Assembly (NCBI RefSeq): GCF_000742475.1
Contig: NZ_JQAJ01000002.1
Location: 27,792-91,791, forward strand
Length of the DNA stretch: 64,000 nucleotides
Reading direction: 5' to 3'
Source of the DNA: Candidatus Hepatobacter penaei
Lineage (GTDB): Bacteria; Pseudomonadota; Alphaproteobacteria; Holosporales; Hepatobacteraceae
The notes beneath the pieces were generated by a model. That model worked only from the letters and a program-made list of their open reading frames with translations. It was not told the origin of the DNA and searched no databases. Positions 55,801 through 64,000 of this stretch are shown one piece after another. The position numbers and the translations under genes are program-made. How positions within the stretch are numbered: position 1 is the stretch's first letter; each line of letters starts with the position of its first letter.

Positions 55801-56715
55801 TTGTCTACACCTTTTTCTCAAAACACCATAAAAAACACAGGGTCTATCCATGGCGTTGGTGTTCATGGCGGATGCCTCGTCAATATGGTCGTGCACCCTG
55901 CGCCTCTCAACACCGGCATCGTTTTTCGCGTGGCCGGTAAAAAGCGCGTAGAGATTAAAGCCTCTTGGCAAAATGTGACATCCACCCATTATAGCACGGT
56001 TCTTTCCCATGAGGGAGTGTCTATCTCCACGGTGGAGCATGTGCTGGCAGCGCTGTGGTCACAAGGTCTTTCAAACCTTTTCATTGAGATCGATGGCCCT
56101 GAGGTGCCCATTCTTGATGGCAGCGCGCAGGTGTGGATGGATTTTTTCACATCACTTGGCAGGGAACCACAATCGTCTCGCATGCCTGCCCTCACTGTCC
56201 ATAAGGCCTGTTGGGTAAGACACCAAGAAAGTTGGCTTCACATTGCCCCAAGTCAAGAGCTGCGCATTGATATGTTCACGTCGCTTGATGATGGCACCAT
56301 GCATGCCTTTTCTTACCGTCATTGTGATCGAGAAGAGAGCTTTCTCCGCCACATTGCCGGTGCGCGCACTTTCTCCTTCCAAAAACACATTGAGGCCATG
56401 CGGGAACGTGGGCTCATCAAGGGCGGTAGTCTTGACAACGCGTTGGTTTTGCATGAAGGTAAGGCGCTCAATGCCTTGGGGCTTCGCTATGACAATGAGT
56501 GTGCACGCCACAAGATTCTTGACTTTATCGGGGATTGGGCCTTGTCAGGCGCACGCTTTTGTGGACATATCACAGGCTTTAACTCAGGTCACACCCTCAA
56601 CCACCGCTTACTCACCGCGGTGCTCCAAACCTCGGCCAAAAAATGTCGTGCGCGGACTTCAAAAAAATGGCCGGCGCAATCCGTGCCCCTGGAGTGTGCC
56701 TCGGTGCCCTTATAA
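55801..56715 (+). CDS. lpxC: UDP-3-O-acyl-N-acetylglucosamine deacetylase
   Basis: Zinc deacetylase committing to lipid A synthesis. TTG 55801. Family blocks in order: TIKNTGSIHGVGVHGG, STVEHVLAALWSQG (zinc His), EVPILDGSAQVWMDF, LRYDNECARHKILDFIGDWA (zinc His/Asp) and GHTLNHRLLTAVL. 304 residues is normal. It shows that the cell makes lipid A, consistent with the porins and lipocalin here. Confidence 0.96.
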   Translation: MSTPFSQNTIKNTGSIHGVGVHGGCLVNMVVHPAPLNTGIVFRVAGKKRVEIKASWQNVTSTHYSTVLSHEGVSISTVEHVLAALWSQGLSNLFIEIDGPEVPILDGSAQVWMDFFTSLGREPQSSRMPALTVHKACWVRHQESWLHIAPSQELRIDMFTSLDDGTMHAFSYRHCDREESFLRHIAGARTFSFQKHIEAMRERGLIKGGSLDNALVLHEGKALNALGLRYDNECARHKILDFIGDWALSGARFCGHITGFNSGHTLNHRLLTAVLQTSAKKCRARTSKKWPAQSVPLECASVPL

Positions 56716-56989
56716 AGAACGCCCCTTGATGGGCATAGGACGTTTATAGTCTAAACAAACATAACGGTTATTTTAGGTTTGTTTTTTTGTATTTTTCCAA
56801 CAAAAGAACCTGGCATTCCTGCTTTTTTCTCAACATGTTATATTAACAGAAATCAATTATAGTGATGTTCGCAGCTATACATTAAATTGAAAAAAATTTT
56901 CATTGTTTTTTGTTTGTTTTGTTGGTATGTTGTCTCACTGTCATTACATATGATGATAACTATTTTCGTACGAACAAGAAAGGATGCGT

Positions 56990-57562
56990 ATGCGCGTTAG
57001 AAATATTTTGGGGGCGACGGCTCTCTCTCTTTTGGCTTTCTCTCACGGTGGTCTGGCAGACTCTGACTCTTTCACCGGCTTAAATGTTGGCTTGGATCTG
57101 GGTATGGGCTATGCAGGTGTAAACCCCGATACCAAAGATGTTGTTCGGGGCATGTATTTAGGTCAACAGCTGGGGCTAAGCGCTGAATATGGCATGGACA
57201 TCTCTGGGTTTTATGCCGGGCTTCGTTTGGGCTATGACTTCGCCATGTTCCCCAAAAAGGATGTTGCGTTTCAATACAAAAGCGCCATGCGAGGTGATTT
57301 GCACCTTGGTGCCACCCTCTCCAATTCGGTGATGCCCACCTTGTTTATTGGTTATGGCTCCAACAGCGTTGAATATACACACCCCACCACAGGGGAGAAG
57401 AAAAAAGAATCTCATGCTGGTCTTCGTTATGGGGCCCGTATCAACTTTAAGATCATGCCTGAAATGTTTGCTGGCCTCAGCACAGCCTGGATGGACGCTA
57501 AGAAGAACAAAAATAAATCTGCCTATATGTTGACCATGCTCAGCGTTGGTTATCACCTTTAA
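56990..57562 (+). CDS. Outer-membrane beta-barrel protein
   Basis: 190 residues from ATG 56990 (AAGG 6 bp upstream; ATG 56984 is an alternative). Signal peptide MRVRNILGATALSLLAFSHG then GLA. Barrel strands with alternating aromatic/Gly residues: NVGLDLGMGYAG, GFYAGLRLGYDF, LGATLSNSVMPTLFIGYGS, LRYGARINFK and the closing beta-signal LTMLSVGYHL. Similar size to small surface-antigen barrels. The upstream 270 bp are AT-rich. A terminator region follows. Confidence 0.75.
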   Translation: MRVRNILGATALSLLAFSHGGLADSDSFTGLNVGLDLGMGYAGVNPDTKDVVRGMYLGQQLGLSAEYGMDISGFYAGLRLGYDFAMFPKKDVAFQYKSAMRGDLHLGATLSNSVMPTLFIGYGSNSVEYTHPTTGEKKKESHAGLRYGARINFKIMPEMFAGLSTAWMDAKKNKNKSAYMLTMLSVGYHL

Positions 57563-58386
57563 GCAGCCAAAGGGGGGGATGACGTTTGCGGGTGTCAAAC
57601 GTGTGACGCAAACTTGAGGCCCGGTGCCAGCTGCAAGATTCTTCTTGCTGGCTTGAAAACAAGCGCTTCATCCTCCCTTTGTATGACTTGATCCACAGAG
57701 ATGTGATCAGCAACTGCTCTCAAGCCCCACGGCCTGGGGCAGTTTTTTTATAAAATGTGCCCCCTTCTTGAGGAGATCCCCCCCCCCTCATTTCTCTTGA
57801 TGACAATCGGTGCGCTTTCCTTGTTCTTTATAGCACCCTCATAAGCATTCCCTCACCTTTTTCTGTATGACTAATCTTCATACGTGTTCACGCGCGCTCG
57901 TGGACAAGCGTGGTGTTTATAAGCTGGGGTTTTCGGTGCACTTTTCAGGAGAAAACTTGGGCAGACAAAAAAGACTTTCACCTTATGTAAAAGGCCTTAT
58001 GTCCATTCCTTCCATACATGTCTTTACGATCTCACAAAAACAAACACCTCTGCCCTTTTTGTGAAACACACTTTTTTCACTCAGTTTGGCGGCTTTTTAT
58101 TCCTTGTGCCTTCTTAATAAGGCCATAGAGAACTTTCTGAACACCCTGTGTCTTTTAACCACCCGCTCCTATCATCTCATCACATGTGAGGTCACGGAAC
58201 ATACGGAGTTTAAATGGCTTTTTATGAACGCTAATGCATACCTAGCCTTTTGTGAAGCTTGCATAAAAGACCTCATCTTAGGGGAAAATCATTGCCTCAA
58301 AAATGCATAAGGGATAGTTGTGACGCGCTTCTCTCTGCCGCCTGTCACGTGCGCGGGCAAAAAATGAGGGGCACATCTGTGCGCTC
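57563..58386. other. Intergenic region with hairpins and a C10 tract
   Basis: About 820 bp without a confident gene. It contains GTTTGCG...CGCAAAC (57586-57616), GCCAG-ctg-CAAG pairing CTTG-CTGGC (about 57626-57652), a terminator, and a run of ten C (57778-57787). Two short frames (57867-58064, 58086-58310) have no signal, motif or ribosome site. A small RNA at 57570-57750 is possible. Confidence 0.4.
57712..57749 (+). terminator. Probable rho-independent terminator
   Basis: ACTG and GCCCC on the left pair with GGGGC and CAGT on the right, followed by TTTTTTT. It lies 150 bp after the outer-membrane protein gene, leaving a structured 3-prime region. Confidence 0.65.
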
Positions 58387-59718
58387 TCACGTTTTTACAG
58401 CAATGGTTATTTTATAACGGTTGTCTCCCTTGGTATCTAATACATCAGACACAAACGGCACAGGGTTTTTGATCACATGGTAGGCCCCACAAAGAGAAAC
58501 CACATCGTTAATGGCATAGGTAATGTTAACAATGGTGCTTTTTTGCTTGGTGCCGGGAGCCAGCAGCATGGATTGCCCAAAACCACTTTTTTCGTACACA
58601 AGATAATCAAAACGGTCAAACATCTCATAGGCTGCGCACACATCCATTGACTGCCAAAGGCCAAGGCCGCCACCAACAAAAAAACCACCCTGACGCAGGG
58701 TGCGAAAGCGAGGATGTCCATTGTTTTGGGCACTTTTTGGATCCAGGCCTGACACATAACGTGTATACTGACCCAACACCTGCACCTTATGAACCCACGC
58801 GCTGCTATCTACATGCCAGGTCCACAAACCGCCCAACGCCATCACCTGACCGTGGCGCTTACCATCACCAAGGCCATCAACCCACGTTGAACTCACTTTA
58901 TTATCTTGAATGGAGACAAACACTTCACTCTCCATGGACGAAGGCAGCCACCTCTGGCCATACAGTGACAAACGCGCCGACAACGTAGGCGTGTTATTGC
59001 CCTTACATTGTGGGCTTTGGATGCCGCCTAAATAATGGGCATAGCCTTTCATGGGGTGATTGCCCGAAAACACACCCACCGCGCAACCGATCACATCGTG
59101 GTGATAGGTATAGGTGACGCCGCTTAACAGGTCCCGCGAAAGCCAATACTGCATGGGGGCAAACTTAGCATCATCTCCCCAGAAAACCTGATGATCATAA
59201 AGGCCCACAAGGTTTTTCATCCGCCCCGCGCGCAGTGTGTGACGCCCCATGACATAACCGCCATAAGCCTCCACAATAGGCACATCGCCTAAAAAGTAAA
59301 CACGGCTCCCGAGATTTTTATACCAATCAAAATAGACGTTCTTACCATTGATATCCCGCCCTTGGCTGTCTTGACCATAAGTCTCATCACCTTTATCTTC
59401 ACGCCGGATGCTGTCGTAAATGGGCGCAAAATCGACATGAAAAATCCACCGATGACCCCATGTGTTAACGCCTGAGCCGCCCTGGAGCGGAAAGACCAGC
59501 TTTGAAAAGTGAAAATTTTGATGTTCAAGCCCAAAAGAGGCATACACACCGTCGTCATGCCATACACCTGCCTCTGTGTCTGTGCCTAAGCGCACAAAGG
59601 CACCGTCAGGACCGTAATAGGCGAGTCCATGACGAGAAAGCCCCCACCCCTCATGACCCCACGCTACCGGCATCGCAACAAATAAAAAAAGACAGGCCGC
59701 GAAATATCGATACGACAT
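58387..59718 (-). CDS. Outer-membrane porin
   Basis: 443 residues. Signal peptide MSYRYFAACLFLFVAMPVAW then GHEGWG. The body is a 16-strand-type porin: Gly/aromatic strands (GVYASFGLEHQNFHF, NVYFDWYKNLGSRVYFLGDV, GGYVMGRHTLRAGRMKNLVG) resembling the polyphosphate/phosphate-selective porin family, where a long DxxxGR...NLVG-like turn recurs. The end NRYKITIAVKT lacks a terminal Phe, so the beta-signal is unusual. ATG 59718. Specificity unknown. Confidence 0.7.
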   Translation of the reverse strand: MSYRYFAACLFLFVAMPVAWGHEGWGLSRHGLAYYGPDGAFVRLGTDTEAGVWHDDGVYASFGLEHQNFHFSKLVFPLQGGSGVNTWGHRWIFHVDFAPIYDSIRREDKGDETYGQDSQGRDINGKNVYFDWYKNLGSRVYFLGDVPIVEAYGGYVMGRHTLRAGRMKNLVGLYDHQVFWGDDAKFAPMQYWLSRDLLSGVTYTYHHDVIGCAVGVFSGNHPMKGYAHYLGGIQSPQCKGNNTPTLSARLSLYGQRWLPSSMESEVFVSIQDNKVSSTWVDGLGDGKRHGQVMALGGLWTWHVDSSAWVHKVQVLGQYTRYVSGLDPKSAQNNGHPRFRTLRQGGFFVGGGLGLWQSMDVCAAYEMFDRFDYLVYEKSGFGQSMLLAPGTKQKSTIVNITYAINDVVSLCGAYHVIKNPVPFVSDVLDTKGDNRYKITIAVKT

Positions 59719-59911
59719 TGACGCTCACCACACACCGTTAGGATTAGCTTCACTCTAAAAGAGTGTGGGCTTCTCGTAAATACAGATGTGCGTATTGTCG
59801 TTATAGGGCCAATACAAACAAGATATTTTCAATTCGTTTTTTTTGCAGCATAACCCATCCTCATTCATGCTTTGTTAAGACAAAAAACACCACAATGAAA
59901 GTAGGTAAGTT

Positions 59912-60271
59912 GTGAATATCGTATTGATGTGGTTCCTTTTTTTTCTTATCCTTTCGTGCCCCCCTGTATTGCATGCGTTTCGTGCTGACCTACCTGAAGG
60001 TCCTTACAAAGAAAACAAAGCGTGCACATGCAGCGTAGTACGCAGCACGGGGGCGAAAAAAGCAAACCAAACGCTGAAATGCGCATGTGGACCTCAAGGA
60101 AATAGAATTCGCAGCTTTCAAGACCTCAGCACCTGCCCACGTCCTTTTCACATTTGCAACAATAAGCTTCATTGCGGCCCCTGCCCACAGCATTCGAATC
60201 GTGCACACCAACAGAACACAGCGGTTCATGCAAGCCGTCATGAAAGGCCCCCCAATAAGACCATGCGGTGA
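59912..60271 (+). CDS. Small secreted Cys-rich protein
   Basis: GTG 59912. 119 residues: signal peptide MNIVLMWFLFFLILSCPPVL then HA, mature part with eight Cys in tight patterns (KACTCSV, LKCACGPQ, CPRPFHICNN, LHCGPCPQ) and a basic tail. Disulfide-rich exported peptides of this kind are often lineage-specific. No family recognised. It stands alone between the porin and the repeat region. Confidence 0.5.
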   Translation: MNIVLMWFLFFLILSCPPVLHAFRADLPEGPYKENKACTCSVVRSTGAKKANQTLKCACGPQGNRIRSFQDLSTCPRPFHICNNKLHCGPCPQHSNRAHQQNTAVHASRHERPPNKTMR

Positions 60272-60953
60272 ATAATGAAGAGATCAAAAAGAGAGAGAAA
60301 GCCCCTAAGGAGACTTAGCACGAATCTTACCTGTGAATTGACCTTGCGTCATGACCCCGAGAAAATAAACCTCTTAAAAAGATCCCGCACAGGAGGTAAC
60401 AAAAAAAAGATTCACCCAAGGAACCATGTGTAAAGTGGCTTCTTAAGAGGTGCCCGTACAGGAAAAAAGCTCATCAGCGGCCTTTCCCTGTGATCTTGCT
60501 CAGTGAGTCTTCTCAAAAGGATGCTCATACAAAAAGTCCACATAAGGTAGAGGCTCATCATGGAACCGCACGCTCACTTTTCTTTTGGATTGACCTTGTA
60601 TGGCAGGACCTCACAATGAGTGTCTTAAAAGAGAGTCTCAAAAGACACAGCGTCTACAACCCCGCACAAAGGGGCCTCTAAGCATGAAGCTTCTTAACAT
60701 AGGCTCGTGCAAAAAGGGTGCACCCGACAGGGGCACACATGAACGGAGGACAAGCTCGACGGGCCAGCACACAACAGCCCCCTACAAAAACAGCTGTGTT
60801 TCAGCAGGTCCATACAAACAGAGGCGTTCAGCAGGATCATAAGATGCGCTCAGCGTGATCGTATCATAAGTGCTTCTTAAAAAATCCATCATCAGGAATC
60901 ATAGCGGTGCCTGTCACAAGGGGAAAACCAACCTAGCAGCCATCCTAAAGAGC
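60272..60953. repeat. Degenerate short interspersed repeats, no gene
   Basis: About 680 bp without a gene. A loosely conserved element CTTCTTAAnAGGTGCnCGTACAGG-like recurs at about 60369, 60440, 60506, 60686 and, more weakly, 60612 and 60867, in the same orientation, often followed by an A-rich stretch. Spacing is 66-106 bp for most neighbours. It could be an eroded minisatellite or remnant of a repeat-containing gene. Confidence 0.4.
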
Positions 60954-63900
60954 CTAGAGGCCTAAGCCAGCAGGCACCTCACGCCCACCGTCACCACCGC
61001 CAGAGTCATACTTCAACGCCTTCTTCGCGCGATTGACCATAATCACCTTGCCCACAATCCGGTGCCAGTTATCACGCGCTCTGCTATGGGACCTTGACCC
61101 TGGGCCGCCGCGCCTAGATGAGGACAGGCCCCCCCCACGTTGACCATTCTCAACGTAGTCGTTACCCCGTCGTTCATGGGCATCACACCTATCCGAAGCC
61201 CTGAGCTTAACGTTGCCCTTAAGGCTCGTATCAAGGGGTTGATCAAGCGTTCCTTCTTCTGCCAAATCGATAGCCTCTTTTATGGAAAAACCTCGTCTCC
61301 CCACATTCCCTGAGCGGGCGGAGTTTACAGCCCGCGCCACAGCTGCCGTGGCTTCACCGCGTTCTAGCGACCCCTCACGCAAAAGAATCTTCGCATCAGT
61401 ATTAGACATCGGCGTATAGAAAGGTCTCTCACCACGCACCTGGCGGCGACCACGAAGCAAGAGCCTGAGGTTTTTGTGATGAAAGGCATCCCGCTCGCGA
61501 CCAGGCTGCACACTTTGGTGCGCCATCCCACGACGCCCACCTGTTACAGATGGCGTTGATGAGGGTTGAGGTTTGCGTTGAGAGTGAACCTGAGCTTGTT
61601 TTTTGACCTTGCCTGTCGATGTCAGCGGCAACCCTGTCAATACCTGCGCATTCGAGAGCCCCTCTGTGGATGTGTTGGCTGCATCGTCGGCTCCTTTAGC
61701 TTCTTCTGCCTCGGCGACACCGTAGGTCACACCCGTTAAGGCAGCGTCTTCAACCACAACCTTTGGTTTTGAATGGCGCTTTGAAACATTCTTCATCACA
61801 TCATCTAACCATTTCTGAGCGGGCTGGACATTCTTTTGACGGGACCCCTGATGGCCTTGATGACCTTCTTGTGAGGGTGCCTTCTCGGTTTTTGCTTTGT
61901 GGTCAAAAGTGTATGTGGGGAGGTAATCCACATCCCCCGGCCGAGGAGAATAGTACACACCCCCAGAAACTGAATGACCCTCACCCTCCACACGGAAAAC
62001 AAACATATCATCAAGCCCACCTTGAAAGTGCGATTGATTCTGAGACACGGAGCACTCATCACTCAATGAGGTTTGAACTGGAGGTACCGGACTCATACTT
62101 GGATCATGCACCAAGGATTCATTCTCATACATGCTTGCTGACTGAGGATGCCCACCTGCTTGTGGCGGCTGAGAAAGGGATGACGATGGCCTCTGTCCTT
62201 CTTCGCTGCCATCTTGATGCCGCATCACCACGGGGAAACCGCGATCCATTGTTCCCTGTTGAGGGAGCATGCTAGCACTTGGTGAGGTTGGTGGCGGACC
62301 CAGCTCCTCAAGAATAAGGCCACGCCCCCGAGATTCATCCAAAGATTCCCCTTGAGAAGACGATGTTGCAGAATCGTCCAATGAGCGTGACGTACCATAT
62401 AGCGCGCTGACATCCACGTTATTATGCTCCTCATCATACGCAGAAACAGAGAGCACTTCTCTTTGTGCATCGCTTGGGGCTGGCTGTACTTGTGGAGAGG
62501 GTGAGGAAGAACGAAGGTCATCGGAATGACCTGGCCCTTCATTGTCTGGAAGAGGCGCTCTCCTCAAGCATTCTGGAGAGGCGGGCGGGGACATCCGATG
62601 TCCTGCAAACGCCCCATATCTGCGCTCTACCTGTGTGCTGGTGTAAATAGGCGGCTCTGTGGAAATACGCGAAGAACAGAAGGTGTTCAAAGAGGTGTCC
62701 GGCATGGGGCCCCCTTCATCGTCACTACCATCAGAGAATGAAGATGAGGATGACGTCGGCTCTGAACGCAAAGCATCACCAGCGTTTCTCGTGCTCCCAG
62801 ACTCTCTGTCTTGATGAGCTGGAGGGGGGGCAATGCTTTCACCGGGTAATTGATCATCCACAGAAAGAACGCTGGACACGCTGGATCTGCCATCCTCACT
62901 GCTAAGCAATGTTTCTTCGCGCGTGCCAAGGGCATCATCTGTGCCACGCGTGCTCCCCGGCCCCTTGCCGCGATCAGGAGAACCTGCAAAGGGAGGAGGC
63001 ATCCCTGCCAAATCTGTAGAAGAGCGTTGTTTATGAGGTGTGCTGGATGCCCGAGGCGGCGTGTTTGAGTTTTGTTTTAGCGCATCTACAAAAGATTCTG
63101 GTGACGCCCCCCGTAATGGATCAGGCGATGAGGATCGACTTGGCGCAGGGGAGGCCCTCTCCTCCGCCCTAGGCAACACAGGGGTTGATGGACGTGTGGG
63201 CGACGACACAGAAGGCGGGCGGCGGGAAAGCGGCGGTGTTCCGACTTCGTTAGCTCCTCTTGTTTCTGGTTCATCCCCAGACGCAGGCAAAAGCGGCAAT
63301 GCTTGCTCTGACTGACCCGCAGGAAAAGGCTCCAAAGGCACAGGCCCCACAGGAGAGATACCTTCTGTGAAAGAAGTAGAACGCATACGCTGAAGAGGGC
63401 GACGCCGCTCACCAACATGTTCCTGTTCGGGCATAACAACATTTGAAGATGCCCTCGATGACATAACCAAGCCATCAAGGCCCACCGGTGACCTCTGCCT
63501 TGTTGCAGGCGAAGGCAAAGCTTGCATCTCAGGGGGGGGTGTGCGAATCGCCAGTGGACTGACTTTAGGTGAACTTGTTGATTTTGAAGCTGAGGCTGTC
63601 TGCAATAAACCTACGCGCCCTTCAACCGAAGAGAAGGAGGATGTACGATTTCTTACCCCATCACCACTACCAGACCTCACCCTATCAAAGGTCGACGGTT
63701 GCATGTTTGAAAAAGACTGAGCTGAAGCCGGCGTTATAGACACCGCAGTGGGAGGCATAGAAGAGGACGACACAGAGGAAGCCACAGAAGGGGCCGCAAC
63801 AGATGAATCTACAGAGGGTTGCGCGACAGGTGACGTTGTTGACCTTTCAGGCGAAGCCAGCACAGTCGGAAGTACAGAGGCACCTGTGCGCGACGGTGCC

Positions 63901-64000
63901 AAGACCGCAGGGGATGACGACAACCCCGCATTTGGAGATGACGTGATGGAAGGCCTCCTAGGTGAATGCATAGGCGTAACTGCCAACTCCCCAGAGCGCA
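60954..64000 (-). CDS. Giant Ser/Pro-rich disordered protein, N-terminus outside window
   Basis: The frame stays open to the right edge (no stop from 63986 to 64000), so the N-terminus lies beyond the window; more than 1010 residues are visible. About the first 780 are low-complexity, Ser/Pro/Thr-rich and acidic (for example TSSPNAGLSSSPAVLAPSR, SSSSSFSDGSDDEGGPMPD), predicted disordered, with recurring RxxSPSP-like phosphosite-like motifs. The C-terminal 230 are basic and more ordered: HHKNLRLLLRGRRQVRGERP, FSIKEAIDLAEEGTLDQPLD, an Arg/Ser/Gly patch and NWHRIVGKVIMVNRAKKAL. Three C/G runs of 7-8 lie inside (61129-61136, 62824-62830, 63532-63539). No family recognised; surface protein or effector possible. 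Confidence 0.7.
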   Translation of the reverse strand, partial: RSGELAVTPMHSPRRPSITSSPNAGLSSSPAVLAPSRTGASVLPTVLASPERSTTSPVAQPSVDSSVAAPSVASSVSSSSMPPTAVSITPASAQSFSNMQPSTFDRVRSGSGDGVRNRTSSFSSVEGRVGLLQTASASKSTSSPKVSPLAIRTPPPEMQALPSPATRQRSPVGLDGLVMSSRASSNVVMPEQEHVGERRRPLQRMRSTSFTEGISPVGPVPLEPFPAGQSEQALPLLPASGDEPETRGANEVGTPPLSRRPPSVSSPTRPSTPVLPRAEERASPAPSRSSSPDPLRGASPESFVDALKQNSNTPPRASSTPHKQRSSTDLAGMPPPFAGSPDRGKGPGSTRGTDDALGTREETLLSSEDGRSSVSSVLSVDDQLPGESIAPPPAHQDRESGSTRNAGDALRSEPTSSSSSFSDGSDDEGGPMPDTSLNTFCSSRISTEPPIYTSTQVERRYGAFAGHRMSPPASPECLRRAPLPDNEGPGHSDDLRSSSPSPQVQPAPSDAQREVLSVSAYDEEHNNVDVSALYGTSRSLDDSATSSSQGESLDESRGRGLILEELGPPPTSPSASMLPQQGTMDRGFPVVMRHQDGSEEGQRPSSSLSQPPQAGGHPQSASMYENESLVHDPSMSPVPPVQTSLSDECSVSQNQSHFQGGLDDMFVFRVEGEGHSVSGGVYYSPRPGDVDYLPTYTFDHKAKTEKAPSQEGHQGHQGSRQKNVQPAQKWLDDVMKNVSKRHSKPKVVVEDAALTGVTYGVAEAEEAKGADDAANTSTEGLSNAQVLTGLPLTSTGKVKKQAQVHSQRKPQPSSTPSVTGGRRGMAHQSVQPGRERDAFHHKNLRLLLRGRRQVRGERPFYTPMSNTDAKILLREGSLERGEATAAVARAVNSARSGNVGRRGFSIKEAIDLAEEGTLDQPLDTSLKGNVKLRASDRCDAHERRGNDYVENGQRGGGLSSSRRGGPGSRSHSRARDNWHRIVGKVIMVNRAKKALKYDSGGGDGGREVPAGLGL

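Overview
This window looks like a chromosome segment of a small, host-associated Gram-negative alphaproteobacterium. The evidence is a TIGR02300 (FYDLN-acid) gene, an MJ0042-finger/DUF3426 protein, a DUF2125 protein, 5-aminolevulinate synthase instead of the glutamyl-tRNA route to haem, an rsmG-parA-parB run, an LpxC/porin outer membrane, and many lineage-specific secreted proteins. Base composition is close to half GC. Flagellar genes plus many secreted or decaying genes would suit a Holosporales-type intracellular bacterium, but that placement is inference and cannot be settled without a search.

Layout. 1-3.9 kb: a frameshifted exported GNAT gene, an outer-membrane barrel and a large secreted protein. 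4-11.8 kb: O-antigen-ligase-like protein, ffh, rnhB, lipocalin, MJ0042-finger protein, holC, a Cro/CI-S24-type regulator and recA. 11.9-14.3 kb: two decaying paralogues of a secreted protein, each followed by a terminator, then the RNase P RNA gene (14358-14743). 15.3-33 kb: mostly housekeeping (ygfZ-yhhQ, HU, a NhaD/ArsB-like transporter, a lipoprotein, three membrane proteins in tandem, rpsA, TIGR02300, ferredoxin-NADP reductase, a degenerate PAS histidine kinase, rsmG-parA-parB, M48-TPR protease, dcd, murA). 34.3-37.1 kb: accessory island with a broken Pro/Ser-rich secreted gene and a predicted secreted protein carrying a helix-turn-helix. 37.1-44 kb: alaS, MBL hydrolase and tatD joined to fliO-fliP, facing flgB-flgC-fliE. 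44.2-45.1 kb: a secreted protein split across two frames at a C9 tract. 45-56.7 kb: asd, amino-acid permease, ydcF-like gene, plsC, DUF2125, hemA, nth, an AsmA/YhdP-like protein and lpxC. 57-64 kb: outer-membrane barrel, porin, small Cys-rich secreted protein, degenerate repeats and a very large Ser/Pro-rich protein running off the right edge.

Main theme. The recognisable housekeeping genes read through intact, while signal-peptide genes without recognisable homologues are repeatedly frameshifted, duplicated or interrupted, often at simple-sequence tracts. C/G runs of 8 or more also lie inside coding regions (rnhB N-terminus, fliP, TIGR02300, the giant Ser/Pro protein). The strongest candidate for an undescribed system is a set of rapidly changing, perhaps phase-variable secreted proteins; the clearest member is at 44238-45147.

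All calls come from reading the sequence. No alignments or database searches were run.
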